Assembly: GCA_964035015.1 (NCBI GenBank)
Contig: OZ035999.1
Location: forward strand, 4,670,127-4,734,126
Source of the DNA: Corallium rubrum
Taxonomy: Eukaryota > Cnidaria > Anthozoa > Scleralcyonacea > Coralliidae
Direction: 5' to 3'
Length of the DNA stretch: 64,000 nt
Shown here: in pieces, positions 1-11,645 of the stretch
Layout: each line of letters starts with the position of its first letter
How positions within the stretch are numbered: position 1 is the stretch's first letter
Program-made: the position numbers and the translations under genes
The notes under the pieces: model-generated
The model's input: only the letters and a program-made list of their open reading frames with translations
Told to the model about the DNA's origin: nothing
Databases searched by the model: none

Positions 1-314
1 AGCCGCAACAACTCGATCATGCACCCAAGGCCATATCTAAGTCCTATTAACCCCGTATAACCGACCTCAACTTTCAAGTCTTGGAAAAAAATCGAAGAAT
101 TAAAATATGTCTATTTACAAAATTGGAGTAAACGAGCCTACCCACAATGTTGTATTTCAAAGCAGTGAAAACAGGCAAAACAATACTTCTTCCAACTCTA
201 ACCGGAAAAGGTGGACAAAAACTAAACGGGGTACATTGTGACACTTCGTGTCCTGACTGCAGAAGAATGGGCTATGGAAACATTACGAAGAGGAAAACAC
301 GAAAGCACTTCACC

Positions 315-788
315 TAGTGTCGGATTAAGGGGAGGGCACTTTGGGCAAGTGCCAGGGCCCCCGCGCTTTCGGAGGGCCCCGCGGATTTTGGGGATCTTTT
401 GGATTTAATTTGTTAAGTCTTATACTATCGCTTTATCATACATTACAACTTATAAGAAGAGCAAAAATATTTCAGAATCATTCCAAAAGCTATTTCTATA
501 AGAAACTTGTAAATATATTTATAATTTTCAATCTAAACTTTAAATCATTGTTTGTAAATATCTTAGAGAACCAGAGTTCCAGAAATGTAGATTGAGTGCC
601 ATTGATAAACACAAACATTTTTACAAGATATTTACAAAGTAGCTATTCGCAGCTACCAGCTTGTTGCTAGTCGCATGTTTTTATTAATTCCCCCCGATTT
701 TTCTAGTCTCTTTAGGACTTCAGGGGGGAGGCATATGTGAGTCAGCACTAATGTGCCAGGGGCCCGGCTCATGCTTGATCCGCCAATG
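315..788. mobile_element. hAT-type non-autonomous element (MITE), 474 bp
   Basis: The element is bounded by a perfect 8-bp direct repeat ACTTCACC (307-314 and 789-796), the target duplication size of hAT transposons. Its ends are degenerate inverted repeats (TGTCGGATTAAG on the left, CTTGATCCGCCA on the right). The GC-rich patches GTGCCAGGGCCC just inside each end are typical of hAT MITEs. The interior is AT-rich and has no plausible coding sequence. Open frames over this stretch are artefacts of the repeat. Confidence 0.8.
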
Positions 789-796
789 ACTTCACC

Positions 797-1815
797 TGTC
801 ACATACAGTATACGTTTAAACACAAGAGCTTTTAGTAAAAACGTTGTTTCTAACATATAATACAATTCAATGATGGTTATCTTCTGCATGATAGGTTGTG
901 AACTGAGTGGACTTGAGTGTCCAATCACGGTTGTCCAATGAAATGAGACAGTCTCGCGTGACAAAGTCAATATTCATAATTACTTGATGCTCTGCTGAAA
1001 TTCACCGGAAACGGCTCATGACAGGTGGGAGGGACTAGCGACGTTGCCCCTGCCCAAGCCCATCCCCCATCCCCTGGCCTAATAAAATAACGTCTTTAAC
1101 TTTCACAATGATTCTATAGAATACAGATCTTGCGAATAATTCGTGTATACGAAATCACGAAACAAAAGTGTATAATTTATTTCGATTTCGTGCTTCTTCC
1201 AAACTCCAAAATTTCGGATCAGTAATTCCTTGTGGAACTTCATTTAAAATCCCACGTGTTTAAACTATGTACAATCTTCAGTATATATAATCAATATCTT
1301 CACTATCTTACATCATCTTTGACATCTTTGGCTTTAAAAGATGAAAGGTTTTCGACTTTCGTTACAAATTATTTACAATAATTTGTACATTGAAATATGT
1401 TAATAATCCTATATACATTGTACACTATACATTTTTCAACTTGGAAAACAAAGATTGCCATGGATTTCTGGTGAGCAACGCGATCAATTTCTACAATCAA
1501 TATCGGTCTAAAATCAAGTTGAAGTTTATAGCATTTGATATCATATGCATGCTCCGGAACTATCCGGTTAAGAGGACGATCCCAAGGGGCTGAGATCACC
1601 AAGAATCATGTTCAATCGTGTTTCCCTGCCGAAATATGATAGTACGATTATTATAATAAACTCTGTTTATATACACGAGGCATGTTATTGAGTGGGAATT
1701 CAAGCGCAAAGAACGCGTCTTAAGGTGTAAGAGGTTAAGTCTTTTTGTGGTCCTGTAGCTTTGTCTTTCCCTTAGACATGTTCTTTATATACTTAAACTT
1801 GTTGACACTTTGTCT
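797..1815. other. Intergenic, no gene recognised
   Basis: AT-rich DNA with short open frames on both strands (for example 1369-1602), none with recognisable domains or codon structure. Nothing else was identified. Confidence 0.5.
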
Positions 1816-2292
1816 TTAAATCGAAACCGTCCTTCTCCTCGACGACCTTCGGGCATTTCGATGGTGGAACGATTTCCAATACTCGTTGCGAAAACTCCTT
1901 CCCGCGTCCTGTTCGAGAAACCCCCGATTAAAAGCCCTGTCGTAATGAACGTGCGACAGCGACAGGAAATACGGAGTATCGAAGACAACATCCTCCTTAT
2001 TTTTATCCTCGACCTCTTTGATATCCTCCAAGCTCGGAGAAAACGATTTGTCCTTAAAAATTTTCGTAATCGGTTTACTCTTGTTGCCGTGTTTGACTTT
2101 GGGCAGTCTTTGTTTGTCCATTGTTGCAATCCCGATTTCCTCTACGCTCGCTTTGTGGTTGTAGATCTCTTCGTAATCGCAAATGTTCTCCAAGGACTCG
2201 CAATCCGACATCGACAGAGGGGACTCCTCGTCGGTAGTACCAAGATGGGTTAGGATTGGTCGAAGCTCGAACATCATTACCACGGCTTGCAT
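1816..2292 (-). CDS. LSMSD-box small protein, member 1 (unknown function, 158 aa)
   Basis: The gene is a single open frame with no recognised domain. Its reality rests on similarity to the proteins at 25110-25583 and 31576-31959. Shared features in order are: LSMSD followed by x-E (residues 26-32); an acidic stretch FSPSLEDIKEVED matching FPSLEAIDEVEE in member 2; then HYDRAFNRGFL, RSFR and a basic tail ending RRRTVSI at the stop. SDCE is a casein kinase 2 consensus conserved in all three, and RRRTVS fits basophilic kinases. No signal peptide or membrane segment is visible, so a cytosolic or nuclear protein is likely (inference). The start could instead be Met6 or Met7, which would match the shorter N-terminus of the others. 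No introns are needed. It lies in repeat-rich DNA with no neighbour closer than the LINE remnant near 3.8 kb. Confidence 0.7.
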   Translation of the reverse strand: MQAVVMMFELRPILTHLGTTDEESPLSMSDCESLENICDYEEIYNHKASVEEIGIATMDKQRLPKVKHGNKSKPITKIFKDKSFSPSLEDIKEVEDKNKEDVVFDTPYFLSLSHVHYDRAFNRGFLEQDAGRSFRNEYWKSFHHRNARRSSRRRTVSI

Positions 2293-3764
2293 GAAGACAC
2301 GGTGATATATGCATGTACACCAACCAGAAAATCAGTCCGTCACTCTGTCGAGCAAAACAAAAAATAAGTACCCTTTGCCGGTGTCGCTTTAAGGTATAAG
2401 TTAAGACTAAGAAAACCCAACGCCAATTGGTACGATGTTGCTGTTTTTACGACAACAACAAGAAAACTAACCGGGAAACTTTCCCGCTGAAATATTTTAA
2501 TATACCCTCGAGGTAACAACGCAAAGAGACCAATACACCGGGGCCAGTATCGGATGTAAATATTCAACCACAACTTTTCACAGGCCCACGCAAGACCATA
2601 ACTCGAAACATTATTTCATTGACCACGATGGTAGGAATTGTAGCCATGGTAAACAACTTGCAAGACGCGCTCTTATTTTTTTTTCCATGTGTAACGCCCT
2701 TGAAGGAAAGAGGCACGAGAAACACCTGCTGACTGTGTTTACCAAGTTCGCATTGATGTCTTCAATTTCGGGCGAAGATGACGACAGCAATAAGTCGACA
2801 GCGTATACGATAAATGCGATTATCTATTACGAATACCTACCTACAATTGCTTTTTAATGGTAGTTTTCTCATGGCAGGTGAAATCACGAGGCCACACTGG
2901 ACAACATCGAAGAGAATTTCCCGTAAAATTTGACCAACGCAAGTAGAAAATTGCTATCTTGTCGGATAAGCTTCCATTATATATAGCTGAATGCATGCAT
3001 TAGTATTCCCCATTAAGCTAAAACGCTGATAAGGGATAGGAAATTGAGGGTTCGCATAGCGTTGGCGATGCAACTAAATTCAATTACCTTTTCGCTTCAA
3101 CTTGTGCAGCACGTCTAAATCAATGTAAGTCCATTTCCCGTGCATTACCTTTTGGCACACGGCCATACATGGCAAACTCTACTATCTTGTTATTGTGGCC
3201 CACATGTATCCCACCGGGTCACGAGGCCTGCCATTCATTGCTTGGAGATGACCCGCAATGAATGCCGCCCGTAAGCCTGGAATATAACGTGCGGGCGCAG
3301 CATGCAACTCAGGTGATAAACAAACACACGTGCACGTATAAGGCCGGTATTTAATAACAAATGAAGACAAAGTGAGGCTATTTTAACATCTTTTAAAGAT
3401 ATATAGAGTCCAGGACTTAGATAATTCTATCTAAACAACAAGTACAACTGAAGTCACAGGAGACAATTTCACTGCAGTCTGCTTTGCGGGTGATCCACAC
3501 AGCGGACGCCAAGATGCGCGCGCACATTATTTATTAATTGCGACATCGTTTATACAACCAGGTCACGTAGCACGGCTACTATTGAACGCGACAACACTTG
3601 AGAGCCAAACAATATAACGATATGTTATATTGTGCAGTTGTGAGTAATAGAAAGACCAGTTTTGTGTGTAGTATGATAATAGTTTTATCTGACCAGGGCC
3701 GGCGGCGTATCCCACTGCGAGATTTTCTGGGGGACCCATGGCCACGATTTGTGGCTGGCCTTGA
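2293..3764. other. Upstream region of small gene 1, no gene recognised
   Basis: No convincing coding sequence is present. The 10-mer AACACCTGCT at 2721-2730 (E-box CACCTG) also lies upstream of the family member at 31576, at 31449-31458. The rest is unique-looking AT-rich DNA. Confidence 0.4.
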
Positions 3765-4047
3765 ATATAAAATACTATATAATTTGGACTGCCCTGGTCA
3801 GTTAAGAGATATTTTTAAATTAAGGCTTATCACGCATGACTGGGACTTGCGAGACAAAACGTTATTAGATCTCCCAAAGGTAAAAAGTGCAATAGGGCAA
3901 TCCATGTTCATGCAAATATGCAGCTGCAAAGGACTGGAACTCTTTGCCGTCGGAATTCAGAGAACTTACATCTATCTTTAGTTTTAAACGTAGTGTTTTC
4001 ATGCACCTATTAGAAACCGACAATAATACTCACATTTGTAGTTTATA
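3765..4047 (+). pseudogene. Non-LTR retrotransposon (LINE) ORF2 C-terminal fragment
   Basis: The translation HDWDLRDKTLLDLPKVKSA followed, after a one-base frameshift near 3915, by AAKDWNSLPSEFRELTSIF and FKR is the typical end of CR1/L2-like reverse transcriptase proteins (H-x-LR...LPK...G...WN-LP...S...FK). Only about 80 residues remain. The copy is 5'-truncated and frameshifted, so it is dead. A 3' untranslated region follows and ends in an (ATT)n tail near 4190, as expected for target-primed insertion. Confidence 0.75.
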
Positions 4048-4195
4048 AATTTCCTTTAACTGCTTAATTTTGTTCACTTTGTATTAATAATTTAGTTATT
4101 CTATAATTAAGCACTGTTTTCCTGTTAATACCAGCATTTATGCTGATAGGATCTTCAACAGTTTAGATAAAGATTTTATTATTATTATAGACTTG
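4048..4195 (+). repeat. LINE 3' UTR with (ATT)n tail
   Basis: AT-rich sequence downstream of the LINE fragment, ending in AAAGATTTTATTATTATTAT. This is a short microsatellite tail of the kind seen at LINE 3' ends. Confidence 0.55.
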
Positions 4196-4650
4196 CTAGC
4201 CTGCGTAATGACTTGTAAGCACAGCAGCATAGAATTTAAAGTATACAATTTAGATTATGAAATTGAACAGTTTTAGTGCTTCGAGCAAAAGCCCTTTATC
4301 ACAGCCAGCCTAAACGTGTTAGTTCAATTAGTTTTTTGTTCACTTTATGTTATAATTTCAATTTCTGACAAACTGCTCAAAATGTTAGATCTTGCATGCA
4401 TTATATTATTTCTATATATTTAAGTAGTTAGTTATTTTATATTAATATTTAACCCTGAACCAAATGAAGATATATACAATGTTTAGATATATAAATATAT
4501 ATTAATTGTAACGAGCTTGGAAATTTGGAAAACAACTACATCGGCGAGATATTTTCCCGATATTTTTTTTCACTTGTCTGTGAAGATAGTTAGTTTTGAG
4601 AAAGACATTTAGTGGTGATGTAGTAATAATAATAACTATAATAATATATA

Positions 4651-4965
4651 GGTTCAAACGTAGTCAATCGAGATATGGTCTGGAAACTCAGCTAAAGTCT
4701 TTGGTCTATCTTTTTGTTCGCCTTTATGCATTTTTGTGCACGGTGCACGGTCACTGAACACATTGTATTCTAGAATAATGAACGAATTGTCCAATAGCAA
4801 CGTTTCAGTTCAATCACTCAATCATGCTATTTAAATATTAATAAACCTAAAACAAAGGATGTGCACGGTGTAAGGTACGGTTCAACATAAAATCACAGCT
4901 CATTATAGGCGCTTTGAAGTTTGCCGAGTTTCCAGACCATATCTCGATTGACTATGCTTCAAACC
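4651..4965. mobile_element. Terminal-inverted-repeat element (MITE), 315 bp
   Basis: The first 42 bases (4651-4692) and the reverse complement of the last 43 (4923-4965) match almost throughout, around the core GAGATATGGTCTGGAAACTC. The interior has no coding capacity. I see no clear target duplication, so the superfamily is not assigned. Confidence 0.75.
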
Positions 4966-5165
4966 ACTGATTTACGTATACTTTAGTATTTAATTTAATT
5001 TAATTGTCATATTATAATCGTTATCGCAAGCGGAATCCAAGGCATACTGTGTTTTCCTGAGACATATACAATTCCGGTGAGCAAATGTTATTTAATGTTT
5101 TTAGTGGTTCCAATAAAACTATATAGTTTCATCTTAGGACACATGAAAAAATTCCTTCATTCTCA

Positions 5166-5540
5166 CTACATTTTGAAAATGTCGAGGAGTGTGGGAAGTT
5201 CAGGTATTTTATTTTTTGTATTAAAATATAAGAAAAAGATATAAGAAAAACGGGTGTTTTTATATTTATATATCTTTTCATTTATTTCATATATTGTTGC
5301 ATACAGGATTAGCAAGTAGTTTTTAAAACTAATCGAGTGCTTTTCCTGCAAATATAAATACAAATGAAAATTATAGCGAGTATATATAGAAGGTATAAGT
5401 TATTGAAAGTAAAATTAACGTAATGAAAAACGTTTGGTGGACATGCATGATATATTCCATGGTGTATCGCTAAATCGAAACATTCACTCTATCATGTCCT
5501 ATAAAGTTAGAACCTTTTAAAAGTAAATCAACTTGTAGAC
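5166..5540. other. AT-rich intergenic DNA
   Basis: No gene recognised. The open frame on the minus strand here is low-complexity AT-rich sequence. Confidence 0.4.
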
Positions 5541-5549
5541 TTATTTAAG

Positions 5550-6003
5550 GATAGAAAATTTATTGATGGATGTAACAAAGAGACGACTGAAGTCAGGAGT
5601 TTAACTCGACAGTTGAAGTATTTAGGGCAGAGCAACAAATAATGTTTAATAGTCTCATGCGCAGCTCCACAAGAGCAAGAAGCGTATGGAAGGATGTTAC
5701 GTTGGTAAAGATAAAAGTTTAATTAATGCGCAAAAGCCTAATCTCAATTACAGAATTGAGCGGGCATCTGATACCTATGTTATAATATTTAGGTGGTGAC
5801 GGGCGGACTTGGTTACGAAGGCAATTCTTAAAGCTTTCTAAAGGAAATAACCTGATTTGTTCAGGTAGCTCATTCCATAAATTTATTGTTGATGGTAAAA
5901 AGCTATTTTTATATCTATTAGTCCTGCACATTAAAAGTTGCAAATCTGCAGGATTTCTTAAAGTTGTGATAATATTTGTGATTATATTTCTTTTAATACA
6001 CTC
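5550..6003 (-). pseudogene. LINE ORF2 C-terminal fragment with CCHC-like end
   Basis: On the minus strand TNRYKNSFLPSTINLWNELP followed by EQIRLFPLESFKNCL is the conserved end of a non-LTR reverse transcriptase ORF. After a frame change the downstream sequence reads CSCGAAHETIKHYLLLCPKY, the cysteine-histidine motif closing many CR1/L2-like ORF2 proteins. The copy is 5'-truncated and frameshifted, hence non-functional. It is a different LINE lineage from the fragment at 3765. Confidence 0.78.
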
Positions 6004-6543
6004 AGGCTAACGAAAGCCAATATCCGTATAGCAACCGATTACAGAGAGTTTTATTTACAAACTGCTCAGCATAATCAAACAAGTTTAAACATGCATGTTT
6101 GCTGGCACCGTGTCCAAAACACATTCTATTTTAAAACATATATTGTTTTTGGAGTCACAACTAGCAAAACAGTGAATTCAATTCAAACAAATTACTAAAC
6201 TATGCATCCATTGTACTTATGAATTCAAGTGAAATTCCATACAGCAAGCTAATAGTGGCTATAGAACGTTATGGCAATATGGGTGAAAAAGAAAAGAGGA
6301 AAAAATATGGATAAATGTATTGTTTTCATAAATAATACAAACAAATAAGTTTTTTCACGCCCCTCCATGCAAAGAATAAACCGCGATGACTCGCGGTAAG
6401 TAATTGAGTTGTTTTTATTGTCAAACCACAAATGTTCGATAATCAAACAGGTTTTAGCATGTTTAGTGGCTTTAGAAACGACGGAACACGCGGACTGTTG
6501 AAGTGTTTTTCGCACATGCATGATGCATATACTGTAATTACTG

Positions 6544-6545
<2 letters not shown>

Positions 6546-6610
<65 letters not shown>
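6546..6610. repeat. (AT)n microsatellite
   Basis: About 65 bp of uninterrupted AT dinucleotides. Shorter AT arrays follow at 6732-6763 and 7049-7086. The 6.0-7.8 kb interval holds these arrays and no recognisable gene. Confidence 0.97.
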
Positions 6611-6611
<1 letters not shown>

Positions 6612-6725
6612 CTACAGACGGTGCCGTTTCGGCCTATTGTATTGATAATATTATTATGAGCAGGATGAAGGTAACTGCTATTTACAGTCGCCTTTGGTGC
6701 CTCACAAATTGTGGGACATCAAAAC

Positions 6726-6766
<41 letters not shown>

Positions 6767-7045
6767 CACAGCATAGTCAAAAAGCCTACTCAAGCCACAC
6801 GATCCGGAATATATCACGTGTGGGAAAGTGGAATTTATAGATAGATAGATACATTGCATGTGTTATTATAATCGATATTATTATAAAAATATACTGACAT
6901 TTCGAGCGGAGTTAGTTATTAAAACTTGGCGGTTAATCGCCTTTTCACTTTGCTCTATCTAAAACACTGCCTACACAACACTCTACTTCTTTACATGCAT
7001 GCACTATCGTATATATATATATTTCTACAAGATACGTTATAAAAA

Positions 7046-7048
<3 letters not shown>

Positions 7049-7086
<38 letters not shown>
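7049..7086. repeat. (AT)n microsatellite
   Basis: AT dinucleotide array. It creates the poly-Ile/Tyr open frames on both strands, which are not genes. The adjacent sequence from 7087 (TCCTACACTCGAAATATT) resembles the 3' tail of the tRNA-type SINE at 26571. Confidence 0.95.
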
Positions 7087-7088
<2 letters not shown>

Positions 7089-7732
7089 CTACACTCGAAA
7101 TATTTTTCACTAAGTGAAATTTCGAGTGAAACGTCAAATGTATATGATTACTTAATTGGCTTGTTTTTAACATTAAACCATGGACACTTTTTACGACAGA
7201 CAAAAACAGCTTTGAATCTAAAACAATTGTCATTGCACTAATGTTGTTAATGGGATCACATCGAGTTTGTCTTATCACAAGAAACAGTAAGCAGCTGCCA
7301 TTTCCTGATCACACAATACAAAATAATACCTTGACGTCATACAGATAAGCTTGTTTTGACTTTTGTATTTTTTTTTCTATATATCGATGCAGAATTGTTT
7401 TGAATTTTGATGGACCTAGTGGTTATACCCTATGCAGGGTGAGAATGTGGGGGAATATGTTTGAAAAATATCCCTGGCAATGACAGTAAGAGATTCTTTG
7501 CATCAAAGGACCATTTCCTGGCTTTTATTGCTATTCTATAGTGCATGCCTTCAGTATATAGACACCGCCACCAGCGCATGGCGCGTCAAAACAAACTCTT
7601 GGCCAAATTTCACTCACAAGGACTTGTCTTCCGCCTCCGCTTGAGCCTGCATGCACGTGCAAAGGGTTTTTGAAGTCCCGAAACGAACATGAGTGCCAAG
7701 AAAGGAACGAGATAAAATATATTTGACTCCTA

Positions 7733-7760
7733 CGTTCTCTGTTTCGGCAGTATATCTAAC
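7733..7760. repeat. Fragment of the 51.8-kb palindromic element
   Basis: ACGTTCTCTGTTTCGGCAGT at 7733-7752 is identical to part of the arms of the perfect palindrome at 51836-52020. This shows that the palindrome belongs to a dispersed family. Confidence 0.6.
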
Positions 7761-7803
7761 CTTACTATATTTCGAGATAAAATATATACTACAAAAAAAA
7801 TTA

Positions 7804-8290
7804 AAAACAAAATTGAAGGGAACTAGAGCGTTTTTGTGTTGTGTGTAGAAACATCGAACAAAACAAAGGAGAAAAAGAAACGAAAAACCGCTTACGACCC
7901 CAGTGATGGCGTGGCTCTCAAAACGTGCTTCGAATAAAGAATTACACTACAAACAACATTAAGGGGAACCAGAGGAGAGCGTTATGTTGCATGTGTGTGT
8001 GTGGAAACATCGAAAGTATCGAACAAAACAAAGTGCCAAAAATGAGAAACGGGAAAACGCTTATGAGACCCTAGCGACAAGCTCTCAAAAATGGTCCGCG
8101 CGAACATACAATACATGCAATGAAGAGAACCAGAGGCAGAGCGTTATATGTTGCATGTGTGTGTGGAAATTGAAAGTACCGAAGAAAACATGTGCCAAAA
8201 AAAGAACCGAGAAAGCGCTCACGAGACCCTATAGCGACAAGCGTACTAGCTCTCAAAAAGTGGTCCGAATAATCGAATATATCCTAGAGT
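7804..8290. repeat. Tandem repeat, about 150-bp unit, three copies
   Basis: Three diverged direct copies begin near 7806, 7955 and 8112. Each runs GAACCAGAGG...AGCGTT...GTGTGTGTGGAAAC...CGAACAAAACA...GACCCTAGCGACAAGCTCTC. A partial fourth copy lies at about 8475-8535. Open frames over the array change with each copy and have no recognisable domain, so I do not call a gene. Confidence 0.7.
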
Positions 8291-8328
8291 AAACAAGATG
8301 GCGAGCCAGCCGACAATTTAAAGAAAAA

Positions 8329-8468
8329 TAATATAAAACATAATCCGAAAATAAACATCTTGAAAAATCCAATAAAGTCGAAATATTACCAATTCATATC
8401 TTTTTGTCTTAATCCATGCATGTCTTGGATTTTTTAAGATGTTTATTTTTGGATTGTGTTTTATATTA
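8329..8468. mobile_element. Short foldback element
   Basis: TAATATAAAACATAATCCGA at 8329 is repeated in inverted form at 8450-8468, and AAATAAACATCTTGAAAAAT is mirrored by its complement near 8430. This gives a 140-bp hairpin element. A related half-copy lies near 33123. Confidence 0.6.
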
Positions 8469-8539
8469 CTATACAAACAAGATTGAAGGAGAAAAAAGCG
8501 TTTTTATGTTGTGTAGTGTAGAAACATCGAAATTCAAAG

Positions 8540-10657
8540 GCATAGTCAATGTTTGTCTGTATACTGGATATGTATATATACATCTTTCAAAATTTATTTA
8601 CCTAACGCCAGACGATTTTATTCAGCACAGGGAGAGGTCAGAGGTCCAGGCATCAACGTGTTAAGATAGCATTCATTTACTTGCCCTATGGCAAGGAAGT
8701 CTAGATTTTGAAATGGAGAAAACAAACTTAAAGCGTGCTTATCGAGAAAATTTTTATTTTGAAGTCCGTAAAAGGCAATTTCCGAAGAACATTTTTTGGT
8801 GATAAGCTATCGCGCTGGGTGTATATGTGTAAAAAAACAAAAACCGAAATAGGTTGCTAGTATATTAACCTAATCTAATCCCATACTCTACGTTGATAAA
8901 TACTATCCTTAATAAACACATGCAGTAAATGCTTATATATGGCTCATTAAAAAAACAAACCAAGAAAAAGCGCCCTTTCAAAAACATATGAAAAAACCCC
9001 CGGTGTCATTAAAAAAGAGAGCACAGACAGAAAAATTAATGCATTGTTCTCTGTTCAGCAAGATCAGTTAAAAGTTGATTGTGTAAGTAAACAGTGCGGT
9101 AAACATTTTTATGAACACTTGGCAAAAACTCTGTGTAATTGGCAAAGAAGATTGCAAGTTTCTGATCAAAGATGAAACAGAACTCGTAGCCAAATACCCC
9201 CACAGGAGTTTCCGGGGCGCTGTAGTAAAAAAATTATCAAGCTGTTAAAATGTAATCAGTTATCAAATTGTTTACTGTACTAATCAGCTACAGATGAGAA
9301 TCTCTTCAACAACAACAAAACACAGTCCCCAAACCATCAAAATGCCTATATAATACACCAAAACTAAGGAGCGACGTCTTTTAATAGTATTTGTAACGTA
9401 CAAAACACTGGCAATTACTGCGAATGGCCAACCTTGTGCAGTTTTGGCAACTATTTTTCTAAAAGTTCCAAACCGTTAGGGCTTCCGTACTCCGTGTATA
9501 TATGCGTTGTACTAGCTGTGCTGTGATGCATGTACTGTACTGTACTCAGATTAGAATTTTAAGATCATTCAGTTGCATGAATTGCTTCGTTCTTTAAAAA
9601 CCCTCCCGAAATTTTGCAAAGAACATGAATTTAACTATTTCTTAAAAAACAGCTAATGTAGAATTATTTTACAACTTCTTTTGTAAAATATCGTTATTGA
9701 CCGCGCGATTAAATTCACATTTTTTATTATTATAACGCGCAAGTTATTTTGTTTTATGTTTCAGTATATAAAAGATTTTCAGCCAGTTTCGGTTACAACT
9801 TTTCTGATCAAGAAAGATTATAAATAACGCAAAATCTATAGATAAGTGTAACTATAGCTGGAACTCATGAAGATGTATATATACTTTGCAACAAACTACC
9901 TGTAATTCTGTTGTCTTGCGCTGCGCTCTTCCTTGGAGCCGTATTACACCCCAAAACGCATTTCCTTTCTGCCTTCTGGCACTTTGCAAAACTGACGAAT
10001 ACGTGATAACGGCAAGGATACTTTAGCCTCTCGCGTACTATGTAAACAAGATTCAAATCGAGAATGAGTATAAGAAGATGAGGGAGATCACAGTCGAGAC
10101 AGGTAATCTGTTCTGAGGCTGATTATGAGTACTCACGAGACTTGAACCTCAGCTGCGCGCTTCGGAAACGGAAAGCAACGTTATTCGTTAAAAATAAAGA
10201 TATTCTTCAAGTGTATAGATGCCGCGAATGACAAGTATTTTATCAAAACAAGATGTAAATCCATGAAAAATAAGAATTAAGTAAGGAGATCTCACAAATA
10301 GCCTGACATGCAACGGTTTTTAATCTATCGATGTTATGTTAAATTGATCACGAGACAGCAAATAGTGAGTAGACTCACGTTTCATTTTTTTGCTGTACAA
10401 GCTGTCGTAAGTAGACAAACTCAGAAAACTCTGAGCTCCAGAGTATACTTATATGAGTTTGACTTTAAATTTCAAAAACTCATTAATAATTCATGAGGAA
10501 AACACAAAAGAAAATCATGACCGTGTCGTATCTTTATATGTGATAAAGATTTCTCCTGATTTACATAAACTTTAGCTTTGATTTTCTCGGCTTAGACAAG
10601 GTTATTTTTCAAACTAACTCCGCCAATCAACTTACCAAGTGGTTCGTTTTTGAAGCC
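8540..10657. other. Intergenic, no gene recognised
   Basis: Contains one dispersed-repeat remnant at 8600-8655 (AACGCCAGACGATTTTATTC) related to copies at 33392, 48631, 48733 and 58735. Otherwise it is AT-rich DNA with no recognisable coding sequence. Confidence 0.45.
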
Positions 10658-10757
10658 GTATAATAAACTCGCAGTTCGTGTTTTGTCAGATATAAAAACA
10701 CTCGGCTTCGCCTCGTGTCTTTATATATGATAAAACACTCCTGCTCGTTTATTATAC
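10658..10757. repeat. Hairpin element with CTCGGCTTCGCCTCG tip
   Basis: GTATAATAAAC at 10658 pairs with GTTTATTATAC at 10747-10757. GTGTTTTGTCAGATATAAAA pairs imperfectly with the sequence after the tip. The apex at 10701-10715 is CTCGGCTTCGCCTCG, the same type of tip seen in hairpins at 16948, 37768 and 58516. Confidence 0.65.
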
Positions 10758-10758
10758 A

Positions 10759-10863
10759 GTACATAAAGGTGCCATGCTTTGGAATAACTTAATACACGAA
10801 GCGGCGAAACAAGCAGAGTCGTTGGATTATTTTAAAAGGCTTATAGGGCCGACTATGAGATGA
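10759..10863 (+). pseudogene. LINE ORF2 extreme C-terminal fragment
   Basis: The frame reads VHKGAMLWNNLIHEAAKQAE, then SLDYFKRLIGPTMR and a stop. This is the WN-L...S...FKR ending of CR1/L2-like reverse transcriptase ORFs. Only 34 residues remain. It is followed by a 3' UTR to about 11090. Confidence 0.7.
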
Positions 10864-11092
10864 AGTTGAATCACTCTGAATTCTGAAATTCTTTTTTTTA
10901 TCATTATCATTTTTATAAACCTATTAACTTTGTAAACTTCCTAGTTGTTTGTTAGTTATTGTAATTAGTTTATTAGTATTAGTCAATTTGTTGTATTAGT
11001 TAAATTAAGCACGCCCCTCATTGAAACCAGCATTTATTGTTGTTGAGGCTAGCGTGTTGAAATAAAGTATGTATGTATGATGTATATGTACT
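10864..11092 (+). repeat. LINE 3' UTR with (GTAT)n tail
   Basis: AT-rich 3' UTR of the LINE fragment just upstream, ending AAATAAAGTATGTATGTATG. It has a polyadenylation-like AATAAA and a short tetranucleotide tail. Confidence 0.55.
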
Positions 11093-11396
11093 TACGACCA
11101 ACTTCAAGCTGAAAACACTTTATACCTAACGTAGAAATAGCGCTTATGCACGTCACGAGACTTGAAACCCAAGGCGCAACCGTTACATTATTCGTTAACA
11201 CCAAGCGGAGTCAGGGACGTAGCCAGGGCTCCTCCCCTTTTGATATAAAACAACAGACATATAACTACAAAACTGATGCAATATGAATTGTGTCAGGAAA
11301 TAAACTGTAAACAGTGTATTCAATCTACTGAGTGTATGCATTTTGAGTATCTATGTGACGTTTGCGTGTTTTGAGTATTTTATATGACGTTTTTTA

Positions 11397-11600
11397 AGCC
11401 TGGTTCACACTAGCGACATAAGCATAAGCACAAGCATAAGGATAAGCACAAGAATATCAAGTGAGAACCGACGTGAAATAAGCACAAGCACAAGCACAAG
11501 AAAAACGAACATTTTCCTTCTCTTGTGCTTGTGCTAGTGCTTACTTCACTGGTGAGAACCGGTATGAAATAAGAATAAGCACAAGCATTCGTTTTTGACC
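11397..11600. promoter_or_regulatory. Left subterminal AAGCAYAAG array of the Harbinger
   Basis: Many direct and inverted copies of AAGCATAAG / AAGCACAAG occur in about 200 bp, partly mirrored at 15594-15640. Such subterminal arrays commonly serve as transposase or accessory-protein binding sites. That role is inferred here. Confidence 0.5.
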
Positions 11601-11645
11601 AATGGGAATTGCTCGGTACCAGTCTTCTTTGGGTGAAGAAAAAAA

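Noticed and set aside
1369-1602. Overlapping frames on both strands
   Set aside because: No domain, no paralogue and no splice context; probably chance.
6991-7278. 95- and 80-aa frames
   Set aside because: Frames run through the (AT)n array as alternating Ile/Tyr. No real coding signal.
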